Assembly: GCA_958295665.1 (NCBI GenBank)
Contig: OY282558.1
Location: 50,103,389 to 50,167,388 of the forward strand
Reading direction: 5' to 3'
From: Tipula vernalis
Lineage: Eukaryota > Arthropoda > Insecta > Diptera > Tipulidae
DNA length: 64,000 nt
Both the position numbers and the translations under genes were made by a program. A model generated the notes under the pieces. The model worked only from the letters and a program-made list of their open reading frames with translations, was not told where the DNA came from and did no database searches. Positions 11,301 through 22,678 of this stretch are shown piece by piece. Numbering within the stretch: the stretch's first letter is position 1; each line of letters opens with the position of its first letter.

Positions 11301-13177
11301 CTATATTGCGGCAGAAGCCGATACATTGCGATCAAAGGACGCGTATTTGATAGTTTACACATTAACAAAATTTTATTGTATTCGTTACTTCAGATTTCAG
11401 AATTTCATTTTGAATTAAGGGCTTCCCTCGATTAGAATTTTCAGAATTATTAGAATTTGGTTAATCCTCTTAATTTTTCGAGATTTTCGATTTTTTTTTA
11501 GATTATTCGAAATTTTCGAAGTTTTGCGAGTAGCATCGTTGGTTTGCATGAACTTGAATTGTAGGATGTTTCCGAGGCTTTCAATGTTATATTCTCTTAA
11601 TTCACAGGGTTTTCAAGATTTTGTTTATTAATCGTTCAAATCTTTCAAATTTCCCAGGTTCAAAAATTGTGTTCCTGAATTTTTGTGATTTCCAGAAATC
11701 CTGAGAATATACCTAATTTGGTTACCATTGGCTATGCAATATGTTGATAAGCTCATTTCAATTTTGTTTGTCTATTTGGTAAAATTGCAGAAATTTACAA
11801 GCAATCAAAAAATTATATTCCATGTTTTGGTCGAGTCTGGTCAAATTTTAGGTCTAGAATTTAAAATTAGAAAATACACCGAAGAGAGAAATTTATATGT
11901 AATATTATTGTCTCAATACTAAAAATTTAATTTTTATTTAAAGCAAACAGTCGGACGATGTATGACCTTAGAAATGTTTTTAAAAATAACTCGAATGACT
12001 AAGACGCCCAAGAACATTTCTCATAATGTTACATGGTACACAAAATAAATCGGTTATTTTTTCGCGGTTGAGTTGCGTTATGTTTTTATGATAAGCGTAC
12101 ATATGTATATGTACATATATAGTTTGTCGTTTCCCAATAAAATGTTATCGCAAAACTTTGCATTTGCTGCGGGAATTCTATACAAAATAAAATTCATTGA
12201 TAAGAACTAAAATTTTCGCGTTACCTAGGCAAATAAATCTCTCTCTTGATTCACCTCGACCGTGACAATCATACGAGTAATTAACAAGCAAATTAATTAA
12301 ATAAAATCGATTTTTTTTTTCTTCGAACGCGAGTGAAATGTATGTACGTCGACATTGAGAAGAAAAATTATAAAATCAATTTTTTTTCTTCAACATTTTT
12401 CTTTTGTTTTCTTATCGTACAAAAAAAAAAAACCTTTTTATAAAACCAAACCGAAGAGACATGAAACTGGTTTAGGTTTTAAAAACGAAGAATCAAATAA
12501 GAGATCTGGTAAAGAGAAAACTGGTTGAATTAGTTCAAATTGGTCACATATCTCATATAGGTATGTTGTACATACATATACATATGTATGTATGTGTGTA
12601 TGTACATGTAATTTCTTTTTTTTTGGTCCACAGACATATGTACGTACATACATTGCAAAAAGTGTAAAGTGGGAATATAGAGAAAGTTTCTTGACCTTGA
12701 ACCTTTTGTAGCCAACACCAAAAAATATAAATTTGCACAAGACAAAATTTCAAAATCACTTACAAAAGCTCACAGTGTGTGATCATCATCGATCCGTAAA
12801 GTTCATTTACCTTAATTTTGGTACAAAAAAAATAAAAACAGACGAAATTCTTTTCCAAAACCACTTTAGTGAACTACCAAATAACTACGACGACGACGTG
12901 TAGAGATGTAAACACATTTAGCTTTACGAACTTTATGGTTACAACATACAATAACCATAAAAAGACGTATTTTACAGCAATTTTATGTGTGACCCATATT
13001 TATGGTCGCGCGATACATTAACCCAAATAATTTGACATTGGTTGGTGGACGGCGACATAATATGTAAATATTATTTTGCCGCAAGGAAAAATTAAATTTT
13101 CATAACTTCACAAATATATAAACCACTAAAATTTCACCCACACATCTTTGTGTATTTGCGTTAGTTTTGTTTTGAAA

Positions 13178-13208
<31 letters not shown>

Positions 13209-14050
13209 CTAAAAATACAGATTAACCTAAAAAACCACATAAACCGCTGAAAAAAATAAAAATTTTCTCGTCTTAACATTTTTTTTTAGGTTTATCGGTA
13301 TTTCTTCCAACCGATCGTTAATTGTGTAAATTAATTTTAAAATTAATTAAAAATAATTAGATTTTTTGTTTCGGTAATAACACAAATGTATAGAGGAGAA
13401 CAATATTTATGGCATTGCTAGAGCAGATTATTTTTTATATCGGTATATTTGAAATAAAATATGTTGTGTATGTTTATACAGAGGTGAGAAATATGATTTG
13501 TATAGCAGAGATGTACAGATTAAAGATGAAGGTTAACTAAAAAATAAATAAAGGCAGCAATGTCGAATTAATAAAAAAAACGTAAGATCGTGTATCATAA
13601 ATTGTTGCTATTACTTTTTTCTGCAATTCTACAGTTATCGAAAACGGCGACAAGAAGAAACAAACACAACAGATTTAAATGTGCAATATTTTGATCAGAG
13701 CCCCATCAGAATCCAATCGACAGAATAGAAAATGTTTCGCCCGCAGGTAGATTGACCGTAATCAGCAACGCTCAATTTGTTACTTTTAATCAACTATCTG
13801 ACATTCTACTTCATGCTGAAAACAATATAGGTGACAGTCGCACCAACCACCTGTGATTCCCTTATGGTCTTAGTGTAAGATTAACCAATTCTGCTGTCGT
13901 GTTAGTCTGCCATATCCTCCTCACTAATTCGAAACGAAACGATTCATAAAAAAAAAATCCATTTTCGACAAATATCAGAGCCTTCTATAGCACAGAGCCA
14001 TAATCATGATAACGTATTTTTTAGAAGCTTTTTCAGTGGTATAATGGGGG
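11301..14050. other. AT-rich non-coding DNA with simple repeats
   Basis: 11440-11700 carries TTCGAAATTTTCGA-type words. 12540-12660 is a TACATA/TATGTATGTG microsatellite-like tract, and the Thr/Tyr/Cys-rich open frames on its minus strand are its translation. A T run of about 29 bases lies at 13180-13208. The rest is AT-rich and could be intron or intergenic DNA. No exon was supportable. Confidence 0.5.
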
Positions 14051-14285
14051 AACCAGCGAGTCAGTAACAACTTTAAATAAAAATGCGATATACAGAAAGA
14101 ATACTTTTTACTGACCAGCGAATCTTTAAGAACTTTTCGTTCAGTTCAGCCGTCACTTAACAGAGCGAAAATTAACGCGCAAACTGAAAAATAATAAATT
14201 TTCCTATTCACATTACAATTTTAATACCGTATTTGTCAGTTTTTACGTCAAATTCTGTAAGGATTCTTACTGATTCGCTGGTTAT
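14051..14285. mobile_element. Small MITE candidate with ~17-bp inverted ends
   Basis: Left end AACCAGCGAGTCAGTAA and right end TTACTGATTCGCTGGTT are inverted with one mismatch. A third internal copy of the motif (actgaccagcgaatctttaa) lies at about 14111-14130. The element is 235 bp long with no coding capacity. Flanks do not give a clean target duplication (left ...taatggggg, right atacaaatg), so the element status is provisional. Confidence 0.5.
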
Positions 14286-15390
14286 ACAAATGATCTTATA
14301 AAATTATCAAACCATTCTTAACATTTTGTGACTTTGTTTTGCTTTTCCTACAATTTTTGAACTTGAAATTTCCCCAGGTGGTAATTTTTAGTATGATTTT
14401 ACTAAATTTTTACGGCCATCACTGCCATCTATGTAATGTATATTGACTTAATGACCAAACGAATTGTAGTAAGCTTTTATTTCAATATGACCAGAATCCT
14501 GTTGTTATGAAATTTGTATTAAATTTTGGTTTAAATAAACCAATTATTACAAAAAAATGAAAACGATTTACTTAAACGACATTAATATGTGTTGAAATTG
14601 AAACATTTATGAAAGTATTTCAGAAATCATAATTAAGAATTTGTAACATTTTCATTTAGTAATTTTGTATAATCAAGGTTGATTTGAAAATATTCGTATA
14701 GAAGAAACTTTTTACCGGGTGATGCTTTCAAAAACTTTAGTTTCTTTTTTTTTTACTATAATTATGGTGGATTCATTTTCAGGGTTCCAAAAACCAAGTG
14801 AACTAACGACGAAACATGCTTATATAGAAATTTCTCTTCTGCCTTAGTTGCCTTGCGATGCCTTCCTAGTTTTATTTTTGTTCCTCGCTTGCTACAAGCA
14901 AACCAATCCGACTCATTTTCAAATACACAGCAGACAACAATAATTGTAATCCGTGATAACAATACCAAGCCTTAGGGTGGATATTGTCCCAGGAACGGTC
15001 AAATTAATACAAATTGTTCTACTGCTTTTGGCTTGTATTGCAGACGCTAGACGGGTTTGAACAGCATTATGCCTAGATATGTCTCATTAACGTATCGGCG
15101 GTTTCCGCACATGCTGATAGATTTAAACTTCTTGCCCTTATCCGATTTGTTTGAGAACTTAACAGCATCTGGCCAAAAAACGCAGATCGAAGATACTCAT
15201 ATGTTGGAGTGGTCCCCGTATTTCTTGAAGTTTCTTTGAAAAGATACAGTTAGATACTATGTTATATCATCTTGGGGTGGTAATTCGCTTAGTTAATTAA
15301 GCAGCTTGGTATGGTGTTTGCCCCACCATTTTTGTATTTTGGGAAATTCGTCCTTCGTTTCACTGTTTTCTTGACTGTCTTGTCCAGATC
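14286..15390. other. AT-rich DNA, no gene supported
   Basis: No recognised repeat or domain. The open frames at 14762-14968 and 15057-15239 have no recognisable similarity. Confidence 0.4.
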
Positions 15391-15392
15391 AG

Positions 15393-17395
15393 TCAGTGTT
15401 TTTTTTTCGGACGTTTCCAAATTTTGTCGAGGAGTGATTGGTCGATTTTTTCAATATCATAGCCATAGTATAGGCCAGCCTCAATAATTTTTTCAATGGA
15501 AATATCAAGCATTTTTTGAAGATCATTTAGTTTGTCGGCGATTAACACCAGATCATCTGTATAATCCAGGATCATATATGTATGTCTGGTTTTGGATCGT
15601 ATAACCTCCGATGTGGGAGAAAATTGCGAGCAATAGGTATTCAATAGCTATGTTAAATATTATTAGACTCAATGAACAACCCTGCTTAACACCGACTTTC
15701 ACTTGGTTCTGGCACTTTTGTAGAGGTGCTCGATTTTTGAGGTATCCGGAAGTCTCATTTATCGTAATGCGGAAACAACCCAAACACCTCATCTTACGTT
15801 GAAATGCAAGCCATCAAATATGTTGGTTAAGTCAGCTAAGTTCCTTTTGGGGCAGGGATGGAGTTTCTTGAATAAGACATGGCCAGAATTCCAACCATAA
15901 ATCAAAAAATTAGTTGCCAAAAAGGAATTTTGTTTTTTAAATACATAACCAATCCAGGCATTTTCTACAATGTCAGCACCAAATGGAACACGGACGTTGG
16001 TTAATAGATTTTAATGAAATTGTATATCTAAGTTATTAAACCGATTCTGTAAGTAGTTCCTAATATAAAATCTAATTATTTTCGCTCTGAAGAATTCTTT
16101 GGGTGAGAAAGAGCTTAATTCAAGGAATATTCGCCACTAATGAAATTATGGTTGGTTTCACCAATTTTTAGGCAGTTTACTACGTTTCCACCTCAAAATG
16201 GAACTAGGTAGCTCGTTCTATCCACGATTTGAGATGTAAAGTCGGTTTTTTAAGTAATTTCTAATATAAAATTGATGAATTCCATATCATCTGGGGATGT
16301 TTTAGTCGATACCTTAGATCAAAAATTATTTTCGAACCAATTTGGACTATCTTCTCGTGCATCTAATGGAACAAAACGTATTAGTTCCTAATATAAAACC
16401 TATTATTTCATGGCCTGAAGGATATTTCCGGCTCTTTGGTTAGGCTAGGATTAGAATTTGTAAATTAAAATATGGCCCAACGGCCAGAATTATTTTGGCA
16501 CACTACTTTTACTAATATGGTAATCTTTACATTATATAATTTTATTAAATTTCTTATTGATGTAACCAGTTATGTATAAGTTGGTAATAAATAAAATAAA
16601 TAAATAATAGTATTTTATGCTCAATACTGCAAATCAAAAATTAGATTTGGCAATTTTGGTTTTTCATACGCGGCCAATCCAGACAATTTTTTTCGCGTCC
16701 AGCAACAAATGGAACATACACATTTGTCGATGTATTTTTGTGAAATTTTATATTTGAGATATTAAGCCGATTCTATAAATAGTTTTAAATCTAAAAAATC
16801 GTCTTAAAAAATTTTTTGGACCATATCTTTAGGCAGCGGTTTGACTTCTTAAATAAAATATTTTACTTGTATGGAAATTATTATTTTTCTAGTTCCTCTT
16901 TGAGTTTGAGAGAGATTTTCCCGACCATATCCGAGATTTTCCCGACCAAGACCTAAAATTCGGATGTAGAGCTAAAATTCTGCTTCTGGAACCTGATGGG
17001 TCGCCAAATCGTAAACATCCTTCGGGTCATTTTTTGATGGATTGATGACTCATCCACTAGTTCGGAATCCATTCGGTATCCTTAATCTTGTTGAAAGTGC
17101 AGTATTCTATCTTATCTGGTCCAGGAGCGGAATTTTTGCTTTGTTTCAATCTTGTTTTTAACTCATCTCGGGGTAAGTGACTATTTAGTTTTAGAGGATC
17201 ATCCAGCATCCAGAACACTCTAGAAATGATCAGTGACTGTATTGGCGTCAATTGAGCACTGGAACCTCGATCCCTGAAGAATTCATTGCACTGTTCGCTC
17301 TTGATTTTTGCGAAATTCATGTTGAATACGAGAACGGATGGTGTTAAGCCCGAACGGCGTCTGCTAGGCGGTAGGAGAGAGTTTTGGATAAGCAC
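15393..17395 (-). pseudogene. Degenerate non-LTR retrotransposon (R2/R4-like RT), interrupted
   Basis: Two collinear minus-strand pieces. The 5' piece (17057-17395) contains KNSAPGPDKIEYCTFNKIKD, the S-PGPDGI motif that opens the RT domain. The 3' piece (15393-15792) contains VKVGVKQGCSLSLIIFNIAI and, after a frame change, YTDDLVLIADKLNDLQKMLD, where YTDD stands for the YADD catalytic box, followed by IIEAGL. In R2/R4/Dong-type RTs the first two motifs are separated by roughly 130 residues. Here the gap is about 1.3 kb, so about 1 kb of other sequence (15.85-17.0 kb) lies inside. LADK...LQK..D is more R2/R4-like than R1-like. The exact clade is uncertain. Confidence 0.6.
15880..16810. repeat. 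Diverged direct duplication (~190 bp, two copies ~725 bp apart)
   Basis: About 15895-16085 and 16620-16800 align loosely. Shared blocks in the same order include aaatcaaaaattag, ccaatccag(g/a)ca, agca(cc/a)aaatggaaca, taatgaaattgtatat against tgtgaaattttatat, and ttaa(a/g)ccgattctgtaa. Related fragments (cctaatataaaa) recur at about 16060, 16260 and 16390. This block occupies the extra sequence between the two LINE pieces, so it is either an inserted repeat or an insertion that later duplicated. Confidence 0.45.
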
Positions 17396-18170
17396 TATGA
17401 TTTTGCGGTAATCATTATTCAGTTCAACCTCTTAAGCAGAGCTTTGAAGTTCTACAAGAGCTGTTATGTCCCATCCGACAGGTCTTGCTAGTATTTGGAT
17501 AGGTGTAGCCACTGGAGTAAGAGTTATACCAAGGATTGGATCTCAGCTGAATCATTCAATAATGCAGTAAATATATGAGCTTGATGCCGGGTGCAATTAG
17601 TACAATTACTAAAGCCGAACCCTTTAAAAGGCTGATCGTAGATCAATGCTGGTCAATACAATCAAGTCGAAACTATTTTTCAATACAATTTCAAAAAGTT
17701 GCTTAGAAAGTTCACTTTAGGAATTTGGATAGGCTTAAAAAAATTAATTATTCGTCTATTGAAAATGATTACGAAACCTAATACTACCACCGAAATAAGT
17801 CTAATTTCATAATAAGAATTTAGACATAACTATAATTTCAACTAAATGTGTCATATTTAATCAGGGTTTCATCCTAATTCCAAATTAGAATTACATTTTG
17901 GAAAGAAATATTTTTTTCGTATTCCATAGCTATTTAGCTGCGAATGACGCCAAATTTTGCAAACGACTCCGAATTGCCGACCACCAAATTATGTAGTTTT
18001 TTTTATTTTTTTTTTTTTTTTTGTGATAGGCAGTTAAAAAAATAAAAAACTAATATACATCAAAAAAAAAAAGAAGATTGATTGGATAACTCCTGCAGTG
18101 AAACGAACGAATCTTATTCGTTTGAATACGTTCGAATGTCCCTTCCAAACCATTGCAGGCATTACAATTT
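17396..18170. other. AT-rich DNA, no gene supported
   Basis: Contains T and A homopolymer runs near 17998-18075. At 18100-18140 it contains a segment with cgaacgaatcttattcg and gaatacgttcgaa that recurs in altered form at 20710-20770, so it belongs to an interspersed repeat of unknown type. Confidence 0.4.
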
Positions 18171-18174
18171 AAAC

Positions 18175-18565
18175 AATTTCCAACGAACATGTTTGTTTTC
18201 TCATGGCAGGTGGCATTATCCACCAATAATATCGGTTTTACTGGTAATCATTTAGCTTTTAAGTGACGAGGAATTTGAGTGATAAAGAGTTCGTTCTGCC
18301 ACTCCTTGAAGAGCGCATAAGTTTGCCAAGCATTTTTAGATAACTTGTAATACAACAGTATTTCGACATCTTTAAAATATCGAGGATTTTTGGCTTTTCC
18401 AATCATCATTATATCGAGAATATGTGTCCCTATTGCATTTACACACTGTATGATGGTTAGTCTTTGATTTCAATACCTTCATTTCAACAGCAGCTTTTTC
18501 AAAAATGGCGGCATTTATTTTTTGTGCAATCCTTTACATACGAGACCGGCTTCGTTACAGTTGTT
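18175..18565 (-). pseudogene. pogo/Tigger-like (jerky/CENP-B type) DDE transposase relic
   Basis: Recognised only by translating the minus strand across frames. NCNEAGLVCKGLHKK corresponds to the family YN-DETGLFWK-LP block. GKAKNPRYFKD is the IGKAKNPRCFK block. NAWQTYALFKEWQNEL matches AWMTS-IFTEW--F, and PVKPILLVDNATCHEK matches the second catalytic Asp block (LLLLDNAPSH). A TGA at 18248-18250 and at least two frame changes kill it. The N-terminal HTH domain was not found. No TA-flanked inverted ends were located, so this is an internal fragment of an old copy. Confidence 0.7.
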
Positions 18566-21500
18566 CTCATTCTAACATTCTAGTAAAGTGTTGCACCAGA
18601 TACCGTCAAAATTTGAGTTGAGTCATCTGAAGTGATCCACATTATAAAATTTAGTAGTGTGGAAAGTACTTTACCAAAGTAGTGAAGTTAAAATTTTTGT
18701 AGTGTGAAAAGTGCAGTAGTGCAGAAATGTTTTGTGGAAGATCGATTTAACTTTTCGATTTAAGTTTAATTTTTCCAATTTATTCGATAACATTTTAAAC
18801 AACTACTTGATATGTATATAACCACGTAAATTTGAAGTCAAGTAACTTGACTAATGAGAACGAGGCTTAACACCTTTTTTTACATAGAGACATAGAGTAC
18901 TTGAACGAGTTCAGCTAATTTGGATTTATCGAAACGCAATCTGTCTACCAGGGTATTACGAAAGCCTATTTATGGTCAAATCAGCGGTTACTTAAGTTAC
19001 ACGAAAGTTTGATATTTTATTGTAAGAGACAAGAGTCCTATCATCAAAGTGAAATTTTCGTAGCTAACCTGCTCTAATGGCCAGTTGTATGAACGGTACT
19101 AAGTCGCAGTAGCAACTAAATGCTTGGTGTCAAATTTGGATAATTTGTTAACCTCATATTTTCAAGCAAACCGAACTGATTTGGCGTATGTGTCTTTAAT
19201 TCTACAAGTAGGGAATTACAAAATCATCTTCTATTTTTGGCTCAATTATAGACATATGTGATTTTGCGATATTAAAGAAATCGTTCATGCCGATCTACTG
19301 CCAAATATCACACTCATGGCTGGACTCTCTAATGTTGCTATTCAGCAGATTGCTTTCATGTTGCAATCTCAAGTGTATTTACCACTACTTTTTTTGCGCC
19401 ATGGTCTTTAAAGCATAGATCATATATTTTCCATCCCGGCCGCCGATATCAGTTTATGCATTTGACCAACATTTTAAGGATTAGAAATACTGAAAATATG
19501 GAATCAGAAATTTAAAGGAACGTCTTTTGCGTTCCATCTCTGTCGGGATTCGAACTCTATACGTTCAGATTCAAACTCCTGAAGGAAAATGTGTATGGAA
19601 GTTCAATCAATTCCCTACCGCGCCTTATGATTACTTGATACATTTTCTCGTGTAGGAGAAGGCTTTACTGTCTAAACAAATTTAGAAAATTGCTCCCAGT
19701 AAAATTTTCTTATGAGGATATATTGTTTTATTCAAATGGCTATGGCTGTGGCTTTTTTTTGGTGGGAGAAATCCTATAAAAGTTCGGTGGACCATTAATT
19801 GGTCACCCTGAAAATATAGCGGGCTGTTTGTTTCGTGTACTTATTATTGTACTGATATCAAATCTACGCGACCATGTAAATTTATTGGAGGCCACAATTT
19901 CGGTCAGGACTAGAAACAACGGTACACACTGGTTACAGGAAACGAAATATGCCGGTTTTCTGTATTTATACCTTATATCATAATAACTTCTCGATAAATA
20001 GTAGAACGATAAATATTTGATTTTTCATATCGGCTACAATTAAATAGGCTGAAAAAAGTTGTGGTTCAGTGAGCCGGAGAGACAAACAACCACATTTACC
20101 AGTGACGACAATTCTAAGGTAAAATTGTTCAATTAATTGTTTTGAATTTGTTTACTTGTGTGTTTCTTCTTTCAAGATTCTTAGTTTAGATTTTTAATTT
20201 ATTTCTAATTTAGATCGCAGTCGTTCAATTAATATCTCAATACCCGACCCCTGTCATCAGGATCCTACCGATTTCTTGCGGATATCTCTAATAATTGGAC
20301 TCCTTTGTCTACAAGGTGGTATACATACGTCACGAATTTCTAGGCCACTAAAATATTTAAAATAAATATAGTTGTTAGTCCAATTGATGGTCCAATTTTC
20401 ACCGGATCGAAATCTAAACGGTTTGTTACGTTGTTTACGCTAATTGAACTTAAAGTTGGTGTATTTGACGTTTCGTTACCTTTATTTGTTCAAAAGTTAC
20501 AAGATTTTAGTTTATAACATTTTTTTAGACCGATAGGCATCCCTTACAAATCAAATATACAGACACAGTTATACGCCCGAATGTAGTACAAATTGACATG
20601 ACTAAAGAACCCTACTATAACCCAGGCCATTGATATTATTTATTGAAACCAGTCCTGAGGGGCACTATATGTCAATTCGATTCGAACTATTCGACTAATA
20701 AGAAACGAACGAATCTAATTCAATTCAAATAAGATTCCAATACTTCGAAGATTCGAATACGTTCGAAACAAATTCACAAATAAATTAAATAACGTCCAAA
20801 CCGGTTTTAATTTTGGTGACCTGGGGCTCAATTCTCGTTACTTGAAAAGTTTAAAGAAAAGTATTTCCGATTCATGTTCCTTGAGAAGGAAAACAATGAC
20901 GTCAAAATCTTTTCATTTGAATAAAACTTTCTCACCGACCACTTTGGCGGTGAGAATATCATAAATATGGAAATAAAATTCTATTAAAACTAAATTGGTA
21001 ATTTTAGCATAAAATGTGCATTGAATCTATAATATGATTAACTTTAAGCTTAACTAATAAGTAAATCTATTAAAAACTATTCCGTTTATTTAAGAAACCC
21101 TCCAAATAATTAATTTTGTTAAGTTTTAAAAATAATTTGGTCACTTTTATAATCTATAATTTACTTTTATAATGATGAAAACTGATTATCTACATCTACT
21201 TTATCATTTATTTAGCTAATATTTAAACCAATTGCTGTATCATCTAGCGGCAATCTATATGAAACTCGATAAAATGTCTGTTTACAGTGTAGCTTACTAT
21301 GCTTATTCAGCGTTTTTTCACGATTCTTTTTCATTTGAACATCGAGAATCGCTTATTGTCGTTGTGTGAAATGTTATAATTGAAAAAGACTTGAAGGAAA
21401 CAAAATGGAAACATTTTTTTCATTAGGGTTTTTCACAGAACGAGAATTGACCCGAAGCGCTCTTTAATTTTTATTCACGAATTTGTTGACTTTGACATAT

Positions 21501-21718
21501 GGGGAACTAGGATGTAAGCGCTCTCGCAGCGATATCTACCTCATTTGTCTTGTAGCTTGCAGTAAAATATGGCGGTAGATTGACCGTTTTACCAAAATAC
21601 GCAGATCATTTCTTGGGATAAACGTTCTACAACAATTTAAACCAGCCTTATAAAATCTTAAAATATTCCAAATTCCAAATCCAAAACTTCAGAATTATAA
21701 AAGAACCTTTTAAAATTT
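18566..21718. other. AT-rich DNA with scattered repeat fragments
   Basis: No exon could be supported. Apart from the tRNA-like segment at 19545-19635 and the cgaacgaatct/acgttcgaa repeat near 20710-20770, the sequence shows no boundary or domain that I recognise. Confidence 0.4.
19545..19635 (-). repeat. tRNA-like segment, possible SINE head or tRNA relic
   Basis: The reverse complement contains GAGTTCGAATCCC (19545-19557), a good match to the pol III B box. About 60-70 bp upstream lies GGCGCGGTAGGGAATTGA, which resembles an A-box region. The spacing is a little longer than in a standard tRNA and no cloverleaf could be completed by eye, so a functional tRNA gene is unlikely. A tRNA-derived SINE head fits, but no tail or target duplication was found. 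Confidence 0.35.
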
Positions 21719-22112
21719 GAATTGACGAATGGAACACTGTGCTCTAGCGGACAATAGTGAAATATCTGATAGGCTGTAACAAAAATTTGCTATACGAAGT
21801 TATATGGAAATAGTGTCTATTTAAATTATATTTTCATTTGTGAAAATTGTAATGATTGGAAAATTGAAGTAATCGAATATGTAGTTTGAAGTGTGATTTT
21901 TGTATATATGATTCATTTGGAATATTCTTATCATTTTAAATATCTCGAAAATTGTGCTTAAAAATTATAGAAATTTATTGTTAAACTCACTATAAATATA
22001 TATGTGGGTCACTAAACGATTTGGGAGCTTTATTAGACTACAGTTGCCAAGCTTTGATTTATTAATACACAACACTAGCTTATTTTTAAATTTCTGCAAT
22101 ATTCAAGTACAA

Positions 22113-22420
22113 TATTAAACATTTTTTAAAAAAAAAAAAATTTTTTTTGAAGCGGAGTGACGTAAGTGATCTTTTTATAATTAATATTATTTCGTATAAT
22201 CACAAAACACCAACAGTTTTCACTTACTTAAAAATAAAAAAACCAAAATTTTATTTTTGAATTTATTTACTTTTATTTATTTAAAATTACAACTAGTTTC
22301 GATCTTGTAAAGATCATCTACAGGTAATTTTTTGCAATTCAAAAATAAAATTTTGGTTTTTTTATTTTTAAGTAAGTGAAAACTGTTGGTGTTTTGTGAT
22401 TATACGAAATAATATTAATT
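22113..22420 (-). mobile_element. Inner inverted-repeat insertion with perfect 85-bp arms and 14-bp direct-repeat flanks
   Basis: ATATTCAAGTACAA occurs at 22099-22112 and again at 22421-22434, as expected of a 14-bp target-site duplication. Between them, 22179-22263 and 22336-22420 are exact inverted copies (85 bp, no mismatch seen). An extra 66 bp at the left contains A and T homopolymers. The loop holds a hammerhead-ribozyme-like core on the minus strand (22288-22332). Hammerhead motifs and inverted tails are known features of Penelope-like elements, and a Penelope RT lies 2.5 kb away, so a Penelope-derived tail is a reasonable guess. Perfect arms suggest recent origin or gene conversion. 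Confidence 0.65.
22288..22332 (-). ncRNA. Hammerhead-ribozyme-like motif (type I, minimal stem III)
   Basis: On the minus strand, in order: AAAATTAC, CTGTAGA, T + GATC + TTTACAA + GATC, GAAAC, TA, GT, T, GTAATTTT. Stem I (AAAATTAC with GTAATTTT) pairs over 8 bp. Stem II is the 4-bp GATC/GATC pair. GAAA and the two-pair stem III (AC/GU) precede a U at the cleavage position. The only departure from the C-U-G-A-N-G-A core is U at the fourth place. Short stem III is typical of the hammerheads described in Penelope-like elements. With the core change, activity is doubtful. Confidence 0.5.
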
Positions 22421-22678
22421 ATATTCAAGTACAAGTTTCTAATATTTAAAATGAAAAGCATGTCCCTAATGAAGCAGATATACAAAAATCACACTTCAAA
22501 CTACATATTCGATTACTTCAATTTTCCAATCATTACAATTTTCACAAATGAAAATGAAATTTAAATAGACACTATTTCCATATAACATCATATAGCAAAT
22601 TTTTGTTACAGCCTATCACATATTTTACTTTTGTCCGCTTAAGGCGCTTTTTAAATTTTTCCATTCGTCAATTGAGTT

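Larger units (their letters stand above)
21719..22678. repeat. Outer inverted repeat, ~200-bp arms (foldback or MITE)
   Basis: Left arm about 21719-21918 and right arm about 22478-22678 are inverted copies. Shared blocks include aattgacgaatgga, gataggctgtaac, aaaaatttgctata, ttatatggaaatagtgtcta and ttgaagtgtgatttttgtat. The arms differ by scattered substitutions and a short indel near the outer end. The roughly 560-bp middle is mostly single copy and has been invaded by the inner element at 22113-22420. There is no coding capacity. Confidence 0.75.

Noticed and set aside
12438..12759. Overlapping minus-strand ORFs with His/Thr/Tyr and Tyr/Val/Cys runs
   Set aside because: They translate the TACATA/TGTATG simple repeat in three frames. 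No gene.
19545..19635. Functional tRNA gene
   Set aside because: B box is good but the cloverleaf and acceptor stem cannot be formed. Kept only as a tRNA-like relic.
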